From: Diphasiastrum complanatum
Lineage: Eukaryota > Streptophyta > Lycopodiopsida > Lycopodiales > Lycopodiaceae
Length of the DNA stretch: 64,000 nucleotides
NCBI GenBank assembly: GCA_029204225.1
Contig: CM055100.1
Span: forward strand, 28,968,649-29,032,648
Direction of reading: 5' to 3'
Made by a program: the position numbers and the translations under genes. Positions 23,903 through 35,455 of this stretch are shown in pieces. The notes beneath the pieces were generated by a model. That model saw only the letters and a list, made by a program, of their open reading frames with translations, was not told where the DNA came from and did no database searches. Numbering within the stretch: position 1 is the stretch's first letter; each line of letters opens with the position of its first letter.

Positions 23903-24160
23903 TTGGACGCCTTTACAAAAGATGCACATCTAAGAGCTACCTTTACTTCTAGTCAATACGTGCAGATGATAAAGAAATGGTATGGAAATAAGTTAAAACC
24001 TGGAATGAAGCCGTACTTGGGACCTATTCCATTGGGTGCAAAGATGAGGTTCATTACATTTGAAGCCATCGGAAGGAAGTTTGGCTATGAGAAATCTCTT
24101 GATAAAAGAAAAGCTGACAAGGAAAAGCAAGAGACTCTCAACTATGCAGGGTTGTCCTAA
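23903..24160 (+). pseudogene. Region D, C-terminal ORF remnant
   Basis: The frame encodes 85 residues, including 'MIKKWYGNKLKPGMKPYLGP' and a Lys-rich tail. It is preceded by sequence with stops in all frames. I do not recognise a family. Its place near the presumed 3' end of region D is the only context. Confidence 0.35.
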
Positions 24161-24318
24161 AAAGCTATTGAAGCTTGAAGATTTGCCAAGGCACCCAAGA
24201 AACGAAGCCAATAAAGTTCTTGGTTTTACGTAGGCAAGTGCAAATCCATGCCTTTCCAAGGACCATATGTCAAAGCGGAAGCGATGCAGTGGGACCTGCA
24301 ACACTATAGGGGAGGATA

Positions 24319-26640
24319 ATGTTAGCTGATGCCATGCCCCGAGGTATTGATGCAGAACCTCTCCACTCAAAAGGGCTTCAAACAGAGATGAAGTTGAGAG
24401 CCGAGTCTGAGAGTCCGAGAACCATTAGTGCTAGGCTAAAAATGTATATTCTATGAGCCCCATGGTAGTTCCCAGAAGATGGAAAACCATGTGGGTGCTA
24501 GTAACTTAGACTCTCTTAACTTAAGCTATATTTTTAATAAAGAGGCCTCCTATTATCATGTAAGAGGTGGAACCCAAATCTTTATAGAATGGAATTCACT
24601 CAGTTGTAAGAGGTGAAATCCAAAGTATTGTAAAATTGGATTCACGAGCTCGTGGGTATAGATAGATGCCTACTCCACGAGTTTCCAAGGACTAGATACT
24701 GTATTGAAATGTTGTTGCATTGTTAAATGAAGATCCTCCTGTGAAAATTGTCAACATTTCCTAGCTAGTTTGAGGCCTAAATTGGCAATTTTTGTACATA
24801 GTTTTGGATCTAACCTTTCACATGTGTGAAAGAGGCCTAGATACTTTTATTTTAGTAGGTATTTCATATTGAAGAAGTCTCAAACTTCAAGACCTTCGAA
24901 ATGACACCAAAATCATGCTATTTGGACACATAGGCCAAAATTGGCTATTTTAGGCTATTGGTGCCCTAAAATTGGGTCTTAAGTTCTAGAGAAAGGAGAG
25001 AGAGTCATCTCTCTCACCCAAATTAGGCTAAAATTCGTGGAGAATGTTGAATTCACACGTGTGGGATGCCCTACACATGTACTTTTGATCTCCTAAGCCC
25101 AATAATACCATAAAGATCAAACTCGCATTGATTGACAATAGGAAAGCTAATCATACAAGAAATATTAGTGTGTTACAAGCAAGATTTATCAACAAAACAT
25201 GAAACTAAGTACAATAAATGCCTCAACTCAGCTAGAGAGAGAATATGAAAGTACAAACTCGAGTAGAGAGAGAGGGCACAAAGAGCTTAGTCTTACACAC
25301 AAAAATCATCATCTTCTCAATGAGAGTACATCACATATATATAGATCCCTGGGCTCTCCTCCTACTTTGAGTTGAATTGGAATTATGAATCCACCTCTCA
25401 GTTTCTCAATTTCTCAATATTCGCAATGCATCTTTGAAAATTGGCTCGTTTCTTCATGCAATATGAAAGGCATTGTCTATATATCCTGCAAAACAAAACA
25501 CAATCGCAAAATTATAATTTGATAGAGATCAGTTCTTATTGGTGAAAACTTATTGATGAATTAAATCTGTCACAAAAGGTGTAATAACTACAATTTCATA
25601 GCTCAAGTAAAAACAAAACAAAACAAAACACAATATATGAGCTTTGACCATATTTGATACTTTTGCTAATGACACAATGAAGCTGCTAGGAGATGGATAA
25701 AAGATAAAGTTCAACTTACTAATACTTTTTCAATGTAAATTTTGAATTGCGAAGTTGGCGTTTTTTGTTATTTCAATCTTTTTGCCTATCTTGAACGCAA
25801 AATCTGTGGAATGCAAAAATCTGCATACAAACAATTTCTAGAATCAAAAGTCCTTCTAGGTTTCCAAGTCTCAGACTTTACCTCATACAAATTCTTAATA
25901 CAGGAAATAAACTCTCTTACGTATATATATTAGAAAAATTTCATAACATCCAAAATTAAAACTATTACCATTTGTGACATAAGCTTGGTAAACCTTTGTC
26001 TGAATTCTTAAATCTTAGAGATAGTAGTAAGTTTTTTTTTTAAAACAAAGTTAAGTCTCTTAGGAGTGAGGAAAGATGTATTAACAAATTTTTATTTTTT
26101 AAACTCCTCAATTTATCCATTTCATGAGATTTATTGTAGAGAAAGAATCACTTTTGCTTTTTGTAACATGGCAATCTGAGTTCATATGCAAAAGTGATTA
26201 AAGTTTATAGATTTCTTAAACATACCGTAATTTTCCTCTATTAAACAGTTCTATAATCTTTATTCTGAAATAAATTCCTTGATACTGATCCAAATTGAGT
26301 AACCCATATACTCAAATCGATGATCTCAAAAAGTTTTAAATGATTCTAGTTCTGCTCAAAATGATCTGAGGTATTGTTCATCAACTTTTTAGAGGTTCTA
26401 TGTGTTCATTTTTTCTCTCTAAGGTTTTTGTCAGAATTTTCCTTAATAGAGTGTGGCCACTCACATCTTTCAGCAAGCTATCCATACGAATCCGGGCGCC
26501 TACGAAGAAGATACTCCAAAGGCTTTGTGACCGAGGTATCATTAGACATAGGAAGGCCCGACCAACCCACGTGGTCCGCTTGACAAACATCTACGACTGA
26601 GACATCGTCAAATTGGTTACTTCCTGTTTTTATTAATAAA
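24319..26640. other. Non-coding region, possible LTR at its left end
   Basis: 24319 to about 24770 could be an LTR following region D, with imperfect repeats of 'gtaagaggtggaa' near 24560 and 24608. From 24800 to 26640 the DNA is AT-rich, with simple runs such as aaaacaaaac near 25611. No gene is recognised. Confidence 0.3.
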
Positions 26641-26750
26641 AGATGGGAAAACCCATCAGAGTACAAAGGAATGCATGTAGACAGCGTAAAGGCCATAAGG
26701 CGAATTGAGATACTGTACAAGTATAACAAAGCAACAATCTCGCAGAGTAT

Positions 26751-28090
26751 CTACATAAAGCCTACTGCTTGGTGTAAGTTGCTAGTTAAGACAGCTGGAA
26801 GTTTAGGTAGTGCAGGAAGCTGTGAAGCAGCCGTTCCTGCAATTACGGCATGTCGAAATATTGCAAGTGCCTGAGTGCGTTGTAAAGTCATCGAAACTCG
26901 TTGACGATAATAAGCCGTAATGATAGATAAAGGTGAGGCACCATGACCTTGGAGTTTCGCTGCAAAACCTGCACATGATGATAGAAAATCATCGAATTTC
27001 TTATGTAGGCACCCATATGTTTCCAAGGCAAAAGGGATAAAGCCTTCTCCAGGAGTGCGATGTAAATAATCTCGCTCTTTATCTAGAGCTGCATGAGAAG
27101 CAGCGGCACCCTGAGTAGTTGAAGCACGACGAAGGAGGTCAGGCCATGAAGGATCAACAACAACAACATCCCCAAGCGTGCGAATCCCCTCGCGCGAAAG
27201 AACAAGATCAACTCGACACCGAGACGACTGTGAATCAGAGACAGGCAAGATGTGGGTCTGCTCCCGAACAACATGAAAGCCGCACTCATGAGCAATAGAT
27301 GCCAATACGTCACGAATGGAATCATGAGTCGCAGTGCGCTCTCCGCCAGAAGGGCAACGCATGAGATGAGTGCCAATAGGATCAACAGGGTGACCACAGG
27401 AATATTTTGTCAAACCTACCAGCACTGGATGAGGGAGACCCAACCTAACTCGAAGAGCGGTGAGAAACAACTCTGAAGAAAGGCGCAAGTGTGGAACAAC
27501 AGGGCGCGCAATAAGCCAAGCACCAGCACCCGGGCCTGCACAAGACAAAAGACGAGCCCGAGTCTCATCGAAAGGTGAATCACTGAGAAGCTGAGTGAAA
27601 GCATGTGAGTGGAAGCGCTCCAAAAGATACTTCTGAAAATGAGCACGCTGATGGCTAAGCAAAGACTCAAAGGGAGGCAAAGAAGCTCGCACAGGTGGAG
27701 GAATGAGATCCTTGGCCGCACGAAGATGTTGTTGGAAAGGAAGAATGCCTGTTTCCACATGAGCTACTGAATCGAGAAGAATGGGCTTGTTGTCCTGCTG
27801 AAACCGAGAGATAAGTATAGAGGCAACAAGGGCCCAACTTCCCATAAAAGCAGCTGGAGCAATAGAAGCTGTGCAAGAAAGACCAACACCTCCGGACGAA
27901 GCGGGAAGAGAGACTTGTCGCTTAACGAACTGACCATTGGGAATACGAAAAGATTTTGAACCCATCAAGCGACCCAGAATATCTGATAAAGTATTATCGA
28001 AATCTTGTAGCAAAGCCAAAACATCAGGAGAGGGAGGAACACACCGTAGAATATAACTTGGCCGTTGAGCGAAGCATTGAGTGAGAATTC
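26751..28090 (-). pseudogene. Restriction-like endonuclease domain of the non-LTR element
   Basis: The frame is open from just after 28090 to the stop at 26751. Numbering from Met at 28019 gives 422 residues. A Cys/His cluster lies at C208-G-H210...H218-C222. It is followed by R269-V-D271, twelve residues and D284, then 'VVVVDPSW'. This is the arrangement of the restriction-like endonuclease of R2-type elements (Cys/His knuckle, then PD-X12-14-D), with the P of PD changed to V. The enzyme would nick target DNA to prime reverse transcription. A one-base shift near 28089 separates it from the reverse-transcriptase frame. Otherwise the 422 codons are free of stops, which suggests a fairly young copy. 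Confidence 0.78.
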
Positions 28091-29182
28091 CTAGAGCAAC
28101 TTGAGCATTGCCAGATTAGCGTGACGAAGATGCGCGCCCAAAGTGTCCCGCAAAGAGACAGCCACAAAATCCGAGAAACCTATAGGAATACCAAGCACTC
28201 TAATCCCATCAACCAGAGTATTGAAACCTGTAGGTAAAGGGAGCTCAGGAAGGAGGCCCTGAGGACACCAAGCAATGCACTTAGAGGGATTGACAGTGAG
28301 GCCCAAAGCCGAAAGTTGCTGAGAGAAATGTAGGAAAGCCGGAAAGACGTCATTAGCAAGTCCCACAATATGTGTGTCATCAGCAATAGAGGGAAACAAA
28401 CAAGAAGGAAAAGCAGCAGAAGAAGCATGCAATGCCCGAAAGTGCGCCAAAGCAAATAGAACACCACCCAAGGGATCACCTTGTCTGATACCATCAGCAG
28501 ACGAGATAACTGAAACATCACCTGAGCGAGAAGCATGACTGAAATATAGAGACGCATCCATGGAATAAAAAGAGCGAACAAACGGGATGAGCTGGGCGAG
28601 AGGACCGTGAGCCGCACGAAGTTCTCGGAAAATGGCCCCTCGAGAAACAGAATTGAAAGCAGTTTTAACATCCACCTGAAGGACAACCCAATCTAGATGA
28701 AGATCCAAGGTAGCACGCAAAGCATGTATGACTGTCTCGCAACCGCCAGGAGTAGCACGACCAAACTGATGAGAAAATAGGTGGTCATGAAAACTGTCAC
28801 GAAGCTGAAAACCAAGGGCCCTGGAAACCAATCTGTATAAAACCTCTCCAACAGCAATGGGACGCACTCCACCGCCAGGCTTATCCAAGGCTATCAAACG
28901 AGCAGCACCAAGAATATGAGCAATAGAAAGAGGAATACGGCCACATGCTACGGAAGAGCAAACTTGAAAGAGCAAACCAAACCCGCTAGCAGAGTCATCA
29001 AGAGAAAAACAGTCACGAAGATGCTCGAAAACCATACCAGAAGGACCCCCAGTTGACAAATGAGGGCTGCGTAGAAAAGCATTAAGAAAATGAGATTCTG
29101 AGAGCTGCAAATCGGAATCAGGTTCAAAGTCCTCAACAAAAGAAGGAAGGGAGTCATTTGCCGGTGGGTGAAGAAGCTCCAA
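28091..29182 (-). pseudogene. Reverse transcriptase domain of the non-LTR element
   Basis: The open frame of 363 residues carries the core reverse-transcriptase blocks: 'GGPSGMVFEHLRD' (about 45-57), 'RLIALDKPGGGVRPIAVGE' (95-113), 'QVDVKTAFNSVSRG' with the first catalytic Asp at 171, 'GIRQGDPLGG' (231-240) and 'SIADDTHIVG' with catalytic Asp 268 and 269. The usual Y/F before ADD is Ile. The domain copies element RNA into DNA at the nicked target. The methionine at 29182 is only the first in this frame. Similarity probably begins upstream in another frame ('GEYSRALAPISPATPSAATL', about 29258-29190), so the true start is further 5'. Confidence 0.85.
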
Positions 29183-29911
29183 AGCCTAAGGGTGGCAGCA
29201 GAAGGAGTAGCTGGACTTATAGGAGCTAGAGCACGAGAATACTCACCCACTTGCCCAAGTAAAACACAGCGACGCAACTGACACCATCCGAAGTCGAATC
29301 CTGCTGAGCAGCAAGCGCATGACAGCGAAGGAAATGCTCTTCTTGCAGATTTTCCCAATCTCTTGACATAAAGCGACGAATCCTGTTGCGAGTTTCCCTA
29401 TGACTAGCATTCACCACCCCGAGGAGGCAGAGGCAAACACCAGAGAGGAAAAAGCAAAAAGGCATGCCAAGTTGCAATATCAGAAGGGTTGGAAGCCAGA
29501 CGAGACAAAGGTAAGGACAAAGCTCTCTGGATGTCTAAGCGCAAGGCAAAGGGAATGTGTGCATAAAGACGAGGACGAGGAAAACCCAAGTGAAAAGTGG
29601 TCAAAATATCAAGGGAACGAATCCAGGTCCAAGCCGAGTCAGGTGGCGAAGTGGGAGCAGGATGAGGTGCAAGGTCGACATTGGTTAATGCGAGTTGTTG
29701 ACGAAAAGCAGAGCAAGCATTATGATGGCGAGAAAGACCGGCACCTTGCACAAGATGGGGAAGCACTAGAAGGATGCTCTGAAGGGGAAGCAGGTCTCTT
29801 TTCTCCACGTCGAGCAAGAGGATTGAAATCCGGGAGTTGCAAAGGATGAGAAGATTCTTGAGGAACCATATTGACAGGTAAAGATCCAGCCGCTGCCTCC
29901 GAAGATTCCAA
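29183..29911 (-). pseudogene. N-terminal region of the non-LTR element
   Basis: Three overlapping frames (29911-29720, 29817-29404, 29477-29226) together look like one former N-terminal region. Visible pieces are a Cys-x-x-Cys (CARC) with Ser/Pro-rich flanks, 'WHAFLLFPLWCLPLPPRGG' and 'RNRIRRFMSRDWENLQEEH'. Such a 'W..ll..P...l..P.rGG' segment before the reverse transcriptase is typical of this group in my memory, not checked. At least two frame changes make it inactive. Confidence 0.6.
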
Positions 29912-29920
29912 AAATTAGTG

Positions 29921-30115
29921 TGAAGCCTCCTTGTTGGCCAACAAGACCCTGCTACGAATCCTGCAGGCTTTGCTTTTCAGTAGAATGAGTTTTCAAAGAC
30001 TAACGCCAGTGACTGGCTGCCCTACCATCTGTCCTGACCCGTTTATAGCTCTAACTGTATGCTTGCTTATCCAAATATGAAGAAATCTAGCTGCGATAGG
30101 TCGCCCTACTATCGG
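29921..30115. other. Short spacer, no gene seen
   Basis: Nothing recognisable lies between the non-LTR element and the minisatellite. Confidence 0.4.
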
Positions 30116-30672
30116 AAACCAGCACCTTACACCATACCTCAAAAAAACAGCAAGTACATACAAATTGCAATGAACTCCAAAAAGAACCGTACACCATACG
30201 TGAGAAAAGCAGGAATTACATACAACTGCAACTCAAAAGGATAAAGCTCACAAAGGAATCGTGAAACGAACAATACACCTTACCTCAAAAAAGCACGAAT
30301 AACATACAAATCGGATAAAGCTCGAAAAAGAATCATCAAAAGAAGAACATACCATACGTCAGAAAAAGCAGCCACTACATGCATGCAAACTGCAACTGAA
30401 AAGGATAGAGCTCGCAAAGCAATCATCCAAAGAATGATACACCATACCTCAGAAATGCAGGAATCACATACAAATCGCAACTGAAAAGAATGATAAAACC
30501 ATACTTCAGAAAAGCAGGAATCACATACAAATCGCAACTAAAAGGAATGATAAAACCATACTTCAGAACAGCAGGAATCACAGACAGATGGCAACAGAAA
30601 AGAACGATAAAACCATACTTGAGAAAAGCCGGAATTACAGACAAACTGCAGATGAAAAGGATCACATATAAA
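30116..30672. repeat. Minisatellite, about eight units of 57-80 bp
   Basis: The unit has the order 'aaccatacytcagaaaagcagg', 'aatcacatacaaat', 'cgcaactgaaaaggat'. It occurs about eight times from 30116 to 30672. The last four units (from about 30430) are regular at 56-60 bp, and the earlier ones are longer and more diverged. The series of similar open frames on both strands is only a by-product of the repeat. Confidence 0.88.
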
Positions 30673-30740
30673 ACACAACTTGAAATTCTTAACTCAGCAT
30701 TTTCTTATAGCTACAACGGGCACATGCCTACTAACCATCG

Positions 30741-30840
30741 CGAGAGAGGAGCCATCGCGAGATGTCAATTACTGACGACAGAGCTCATGCGATGGCTCCT
30801 CTCTCGAGATGTCAATTACTGACAACAGAGCTCATGCGAT
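30741..30840. repeat. Perfect 18-bp inverted repeat combined with a direct repeat
   Basis: cgagagaggagccatcgc at 30741-30758 is the exact reverse complement of 30789-30806, with a 30-base loop. The sequence 'cgagatgtcaattactgac' with 'acagagctcatgcgat' occurs at 30758-30793 and again at 30805-30840. One copy is the loop plus arm and the other follows the second arm. Confidence 0.9.
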
Positions 30841-31482
30841 TTCTAGCAGAGTTAAGTTCGCACAACAATAGTGCATGCAAAAACAAATAAACATTAAAAA
30901 ACCAAATTTAAGTTCAAATTAGCACACACTGAGAAGCCCAAGGCTACCGGAAAGATAAGCACATCAGCTGCAATATAACATCCTTGTTCTGTAGTATCTA
31001 TGAATATATTTCACCAATCCTCTGTGAATAAGCAATTTGCAAGTAATGAGGATTTCCTCTGCCTAGTGATTCTCCAGCTTTTTATCAAAATAATCCTGCA
31101 AAACACATATAACACGGCAGATTGCAGGTTCAGAGTTCCGACCGTCCCAGTTTTGGATGATGACAGGATATAATTAGACATCGCTCATAAATTGAATAGT
31201 AAAAACTGCTATGTTCAGCGATTTTTAAAAGGATACAAAAATTATCGTGACGAATATCTTCAGCTAATGCCTCTCTGTCTCTGTCTCTCTCACTCTCTCT
31301 TATCAACGGAGACTAAGGAGCTTTTGATATAGTAAAAAATCATCAAATTCAGAGCTCAAATAAGCATAGAATCGCTCATGATGAATTTATTTTTTCTCAA
31401 ACTCTTGATATTTTTTAGTCCTTTGATCAGCTGTGTGGTAAAAGCCTCATGCACTAAGCGATCCAGTTCGTGTAAGCATCCA

Positions 31483-31584
31483 GAATATCAGCTTTTCTTT
31501 CTATCAATCTGTTTGGTGAAGTATTCAGCTCACGAATATCAGCTTTTCTTTCTATCACTCTGTTTGGTGAAGTATTCAGCTCAC
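31483..31584. repeat. Tandem duplication, 51-bp unit
   Basis: Units 31483-31533 and 31534-31584 begin 'gaatatcagcttttctttct' and end 'gtattcagctcac/t'. They differ at only a few bases, so the duplication is recent. Confidence 0.92.
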
Positions 31585-31795
31585 TATGATCATGATCAAT
31601 ATTAAGCTTACAATCAAATTAAAAGCTGCAAGCTGGCAAGTTAATGATTCCAGCAATCAGACGGAAGAATATTTTGTCTAAACCAAGGTTCAGAACTTTA
31701 AAATTTGGGGTGCCACCAGTAATTAATGTTTAATGTTAATTTTTTTATAACTCCATTAACCAACCTTATCACATAGTATTGCCTTTGCATTGCAA

Positions 31796-31861
31796 GGCCA
31801 AAAACAAACATGAACCAAAGGAATGAAAGGCCAAAAGCAAACATGAACCAAAGGAATGAAA
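31796..31861. repeat. Tandem duplication, 33-bp unit
   Basis: Units 31796-31828 and 31829-31861 read 'ggccaaaarcaaacatgaac' followed by 'caaaggaatgaaa'. They differ at one base. Confidence 0.9.
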
Positions 31862-34800
31862 GGAATGTCATTAAATGATGAGAATAGTGCCAAAAGATTA
31901 TAATTGTTACACAAGATACCTTGGTGAATAGGATAAGGGATCCAATAAAGGTAAGATTCATTCATTAACTTCCAAAAAGGCCGCGTGTAAAATAGGAAGG
32001 AGAATATTTAGACCATAAAGTCCATTAACAACCTTTGGATCTACATGACACAAGCACCATGGCAACATGAAAAGTGGGAAGTGCACTTCATTAGCAAAAT
32101 GAAGAGTTGACTTTGGAGCTAAAAAAATCGAGCACATGATCGGTGAGGAAAAGTTGCCATGCACAAACTTCTGCAATTTTCATTGGGACCCATGGGAAAA
32201 AAATCACGGTTTCCTAAGCAAATACTCAAACTTGGAAGTGCTCGACAAAAACCTTCTGGAGGAGGCAAGCTAGTGATTTTTATCGACATGGGATTATTGC
32301 ACTTAATGAAATTTCACGGGTACTAGAGTAACTCCAAGTCGGATGTTGATGGGCTGGCCGTTAAAATTCGAGAGTACCATAAAAAATTAACAGCTGAGAA
32401 TGGTCCCTTTGAACAAAAAATTCATAGCATGTAGAGTATAGTTGCTCTCAAAACCAAAAAAAATTACAAGTGGAAATCCAAATAAGACTACAAATGAAAT
32501 TTCGAGATGATAGTCGTAGCAATTTATTGGGGAAGCACACTGAAGGGCTCTCCGACATCTACTTATGCTGGCTTCAACGAGATCATGGTGCTACTACAAT
32601 ATTTTGATTCTCGGAGCCTCAGATGAGCATTAGTTGAATGTGCAACATCTTTTGAGCTACAGGTATTACCGATTGAGAGCTGTCTAAAGAGCCATCCGGT
32701 ATCGATGGCAGCTGTTCATCAGTTTAGAGTTTTGACCATGTTAACACCTCGTTGCTGATCCTTGAACGCATCATGTCTTGGATAGACGTGACACACACAG
32801 ATCTAATCTTGCTATCTGAGCTTTCATTAGAAGGATAATCAGAGTTTATTTGCATTTTACTCACAACACCTTCCTTGAATTGCTCCGAAAGTTTCAAGAC
32901 ATTCAACGAAAGAACCACATTTGAACTGAAGAACTGATGATGACAAAGTGTGCATGAAGTATTATTCAATCAGTGAGGGGCACTGGCCTCCACTGTTCCA
33001 GTTCTGAGTCTAAGTAGGAGTTCATATTATCCACGTGTGGATTCTGAGCACTGACCCTTCAAAATATCGAAGGACGATCTCTAATATATCTGAACATTGT
33101 TGCTATTTGACCATCGCTGCCTGTAGGTGAGTTTACAGATCACGATTGCTGCCAAAGAAATCATTGCTGCCTCAAAACACTATTTGAATTTTGAAGTTGA
33201 GTATTATTGCAAAATAAGTCGGAAGTAAATCTGATTAGCCACCACTGGATACATGAGGGACCCTGCGGAATGAGTGATCAAGCTGGGCTAAGTTCACCGT
33301 TTCCTATATATGAGTGCTCAAATGAAGCAAAAGTGTTTGCAGCCAGTCGCATTTATATCATCATATTCTCTGTTGGTTGAGCGCACCTACTTGGAGGAGA
33401 AATAAGTCCTTGTGGTTCTGAAAGGGAAGATCTAAATCGTGTTAGGACATGCTCTACTTGTGGGAATTCTGGTCATCAACCTTTTTTGAATGCTTTGTGA
33501 CGAACTCAAATTCCTCAGCCCGTATTATATCTTATAAACTAAGTGACCTCCTCAGCTGCAAATCATATGTCATTGATCGCTCTTCCAGTGTTGTCATACA
33601 TGCATGATGATTGACCGCTGATCTTTGAGCGCTGGCTGCACATATACTGTTGGAAAACGAGACTTCAGAGCCGTAGTTCAGTGTGAATCTATGTGGCTCT
33701 GGTACGTTGTCAATTAACTGAAAAATCCAAGGCTCCATCACTACTGCTGAGCAACACTATCCTGGTTGCCAATCGTCCAGCTAAAAGCTTATCAATTCTT
33801 AAGCTTCCAACGCTTCCTGTGTTGAGGATCGCTGCTACAAGCTAAGAACTAAACGATTTATCTAACGTCACTTCTAGCCAATGGATCCATGCTCCCAGTC
33901 ACTCATGCAAGGCAATACATCTTCGTTGCTGAGGTATCCCTGCAATCCATCGCACCCCATATAGAAAGTCGAAGTTCTGATACCAATACACTTCAAACTT
34001 CAATACATTTTCGATTGTATTGTTTCTATGTTGTTGAAGTATCCTTGCAAATCATTGCACTTCAAAGATGGTTCTGAGTGAATTACTTGTAACTGGTTCT
34101 GAGGATATCTTTCCAGCCCTTGAGAAGCACTCCAAGATATTTCACATCATTTTCAGCCAGTATGAAGCATGCGTGTATCTGCCATATTCAGCTAAGATGC
34201 AGGAATGCTACCACAGAACCTTCATCACTTTCTGATATTCTATAATGTGGATCAAGTATCCATTATTGGCAATCCAGAATGCAGTGAAATAATGAATCCT
34301 TCAACCAACTAAGAGATCTAGAGAGTATTGCAACTTGATAAGTTTTGGATGCGAATAGAAGATTCCCATGAAGCTAAAGCAAAGCTGGCACCTCTGTTGT
34401 GTCAATAGGTTATGAGAGTGCAGATCAACTCTCTCTCTATCGGTTACGCAGGCAAGGCCCATCCTCGAACAATTCTGAACACTTCTATCGGCAGACCTGC
34501 CAAGCTGTGATTCCCATTACTAATTTCATGTGTACATATGCTGCTCACTACTTACTCACTAGCATTTCCACGAAGATCAGTTCCAGACTTCTGCTTGACC
34601 GTGATTGAGATTTCTCTAAGCTGAGCAATTGATGACATGACACCCAGCTGATGGTACGTACTTTTCCTCTAAATTTTGCAGCATTGTATTCTCGCATGAA
34701 TCAACATATGTATAGTTCATTCATCTCAACATCATCATAGTACGAATCTTCTTCGTTTGGTTGATAGGTTAGCCTAAATATGAGTGTGATTGTTGTATAA

Positions 34801-35059
34801 AAGTAAGCACATTTGTGAATGCCTTAATTTATGTCATCTTGTATATGTGTACACATTAAAGCACATTCAAGCTGCATAAACCGACCTCTTGGAAGATAGA
34901 GGGAAGGTTGCCTAATGAGTCTACATCGGAGAATATCCCCTGGTTCACAATTATCCTTGAAAATGTGTTGTTCGATTATGGGACGACATGGAATATTCTA
35001 AAATATAGCAAGAGGCTTTTGCAATAAGCCCAAACACTACATAACTAAAGTAGAAAGTC

Positions 35060-35372
35060 GGAAGTATTAGAAACAGGTGACCAATTGGCATCATGCGTGT
35101 GTGAGTCTAACATTGGGCCTTAGGCTAATAAGTGCCATGGAGGATAACTAGTATTTTAAATTTAGCTTTTTTAAAATTCCTAAGTTGGGAAACACAACTT
35201 GTCCTCAAGAAACACAAAGTGATCTTGACGGTCAAGACTGTGATCCTAATGGAATTTCAGTAGCCAATCAGAGTGAAGGGGGCCGAGTCACCTCTCAAAT
35301 CTTAAGAGGGAGCCATTTCCTTTGTGTTGGATCATCTTCTCTTCTTCCTAATAAAACTCTGTCATCTTTGAA

Positions 35373-35455
<83 letters not shown>

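Larger units (their letters stand above)
20055..24318 (+). mobile_element. Region D: decayed ORFs of an unidentified retroelement-like unit
   Basis: A series of plus-strand open frames follows one another with stops and frame changes: 20055-20633 (basic, KRPRKQPTPKRSKK), 20546-20899, 21603-22553, 22559-23137, 23170-23508 and 23903-24160. The third and fourth include Thr-rich low-complexity stretches and a long coiled coil ('DLQLKDAELLTTLEELQSKR'). No gag knuckle, protease, reverse transcriptase or integrase motif is visible. The coiled-coil, pol-less plan recalls element B. A purine-rich 'ataggggaggataa' just before TGTTAGC at 24319 could be a polypurine tract and 3' LTR start. The class assignment is tentative. 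Confidence 0.4.
26740..29920 (-). mobile_element. Non-LTR retrotransposon with reverse transcriptase and restriction-like endonuclease
   Basis: On the minus strand one coding path can be followed through a few frame changes: an N-terminal region (29911-29226), reverse transcriptase (29250-28091) and a C-terminal restriction-like endonuclease (28090-26751). There are no LTRs, primer site, protease or integrase. The reverse-transcriptase style ('GGPSGMVFEHLRD', 'GGGVRPIAVGEVLYRLVSRA', IADDTHIVG) together with a C-terminal Cys/His cluster and nuclease motif fits the group of endonuclease-at-C-terminus elements (R2-like in plan; the sequence style recalls the Utopia-type group reported from oomycetes and algae). 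Family placement needs a phylogeny. Ends are approximate. Confidence 0.82.
30841..35059. other. Long region without a recognised gene
   Basis: Only short, unconvincing open frames occur here. Two local tandem duplications are listed separately. The region 33850-34080 has loosely repeated 'gaagtatccytgcaa..catygcacttcaaa' phrases. Non-coding RNA or decayed transposon sequence is possible. Confidence 0.35.

Noticed and set aside
26381..26729. Short minus-strand frames downstream of the endonuclease ORF as an extra gene
   Set aside because: They overlap each other in different frames. They are probably the 3' untranslated part of the non-LTR element or plain intergenic DNA.
30116..30672. CRISPR-like array of regularly spaced repeats
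   Set aside because: The whole unit repeats, not a repeat with unique spacers, and the genome is clearly a plant.
33532..34608. Several short frames that might be exons of an unknown gene
   Set aside because: No conserved motif and no convincing splice pattern, and loose internal repeats explain part of the openness.
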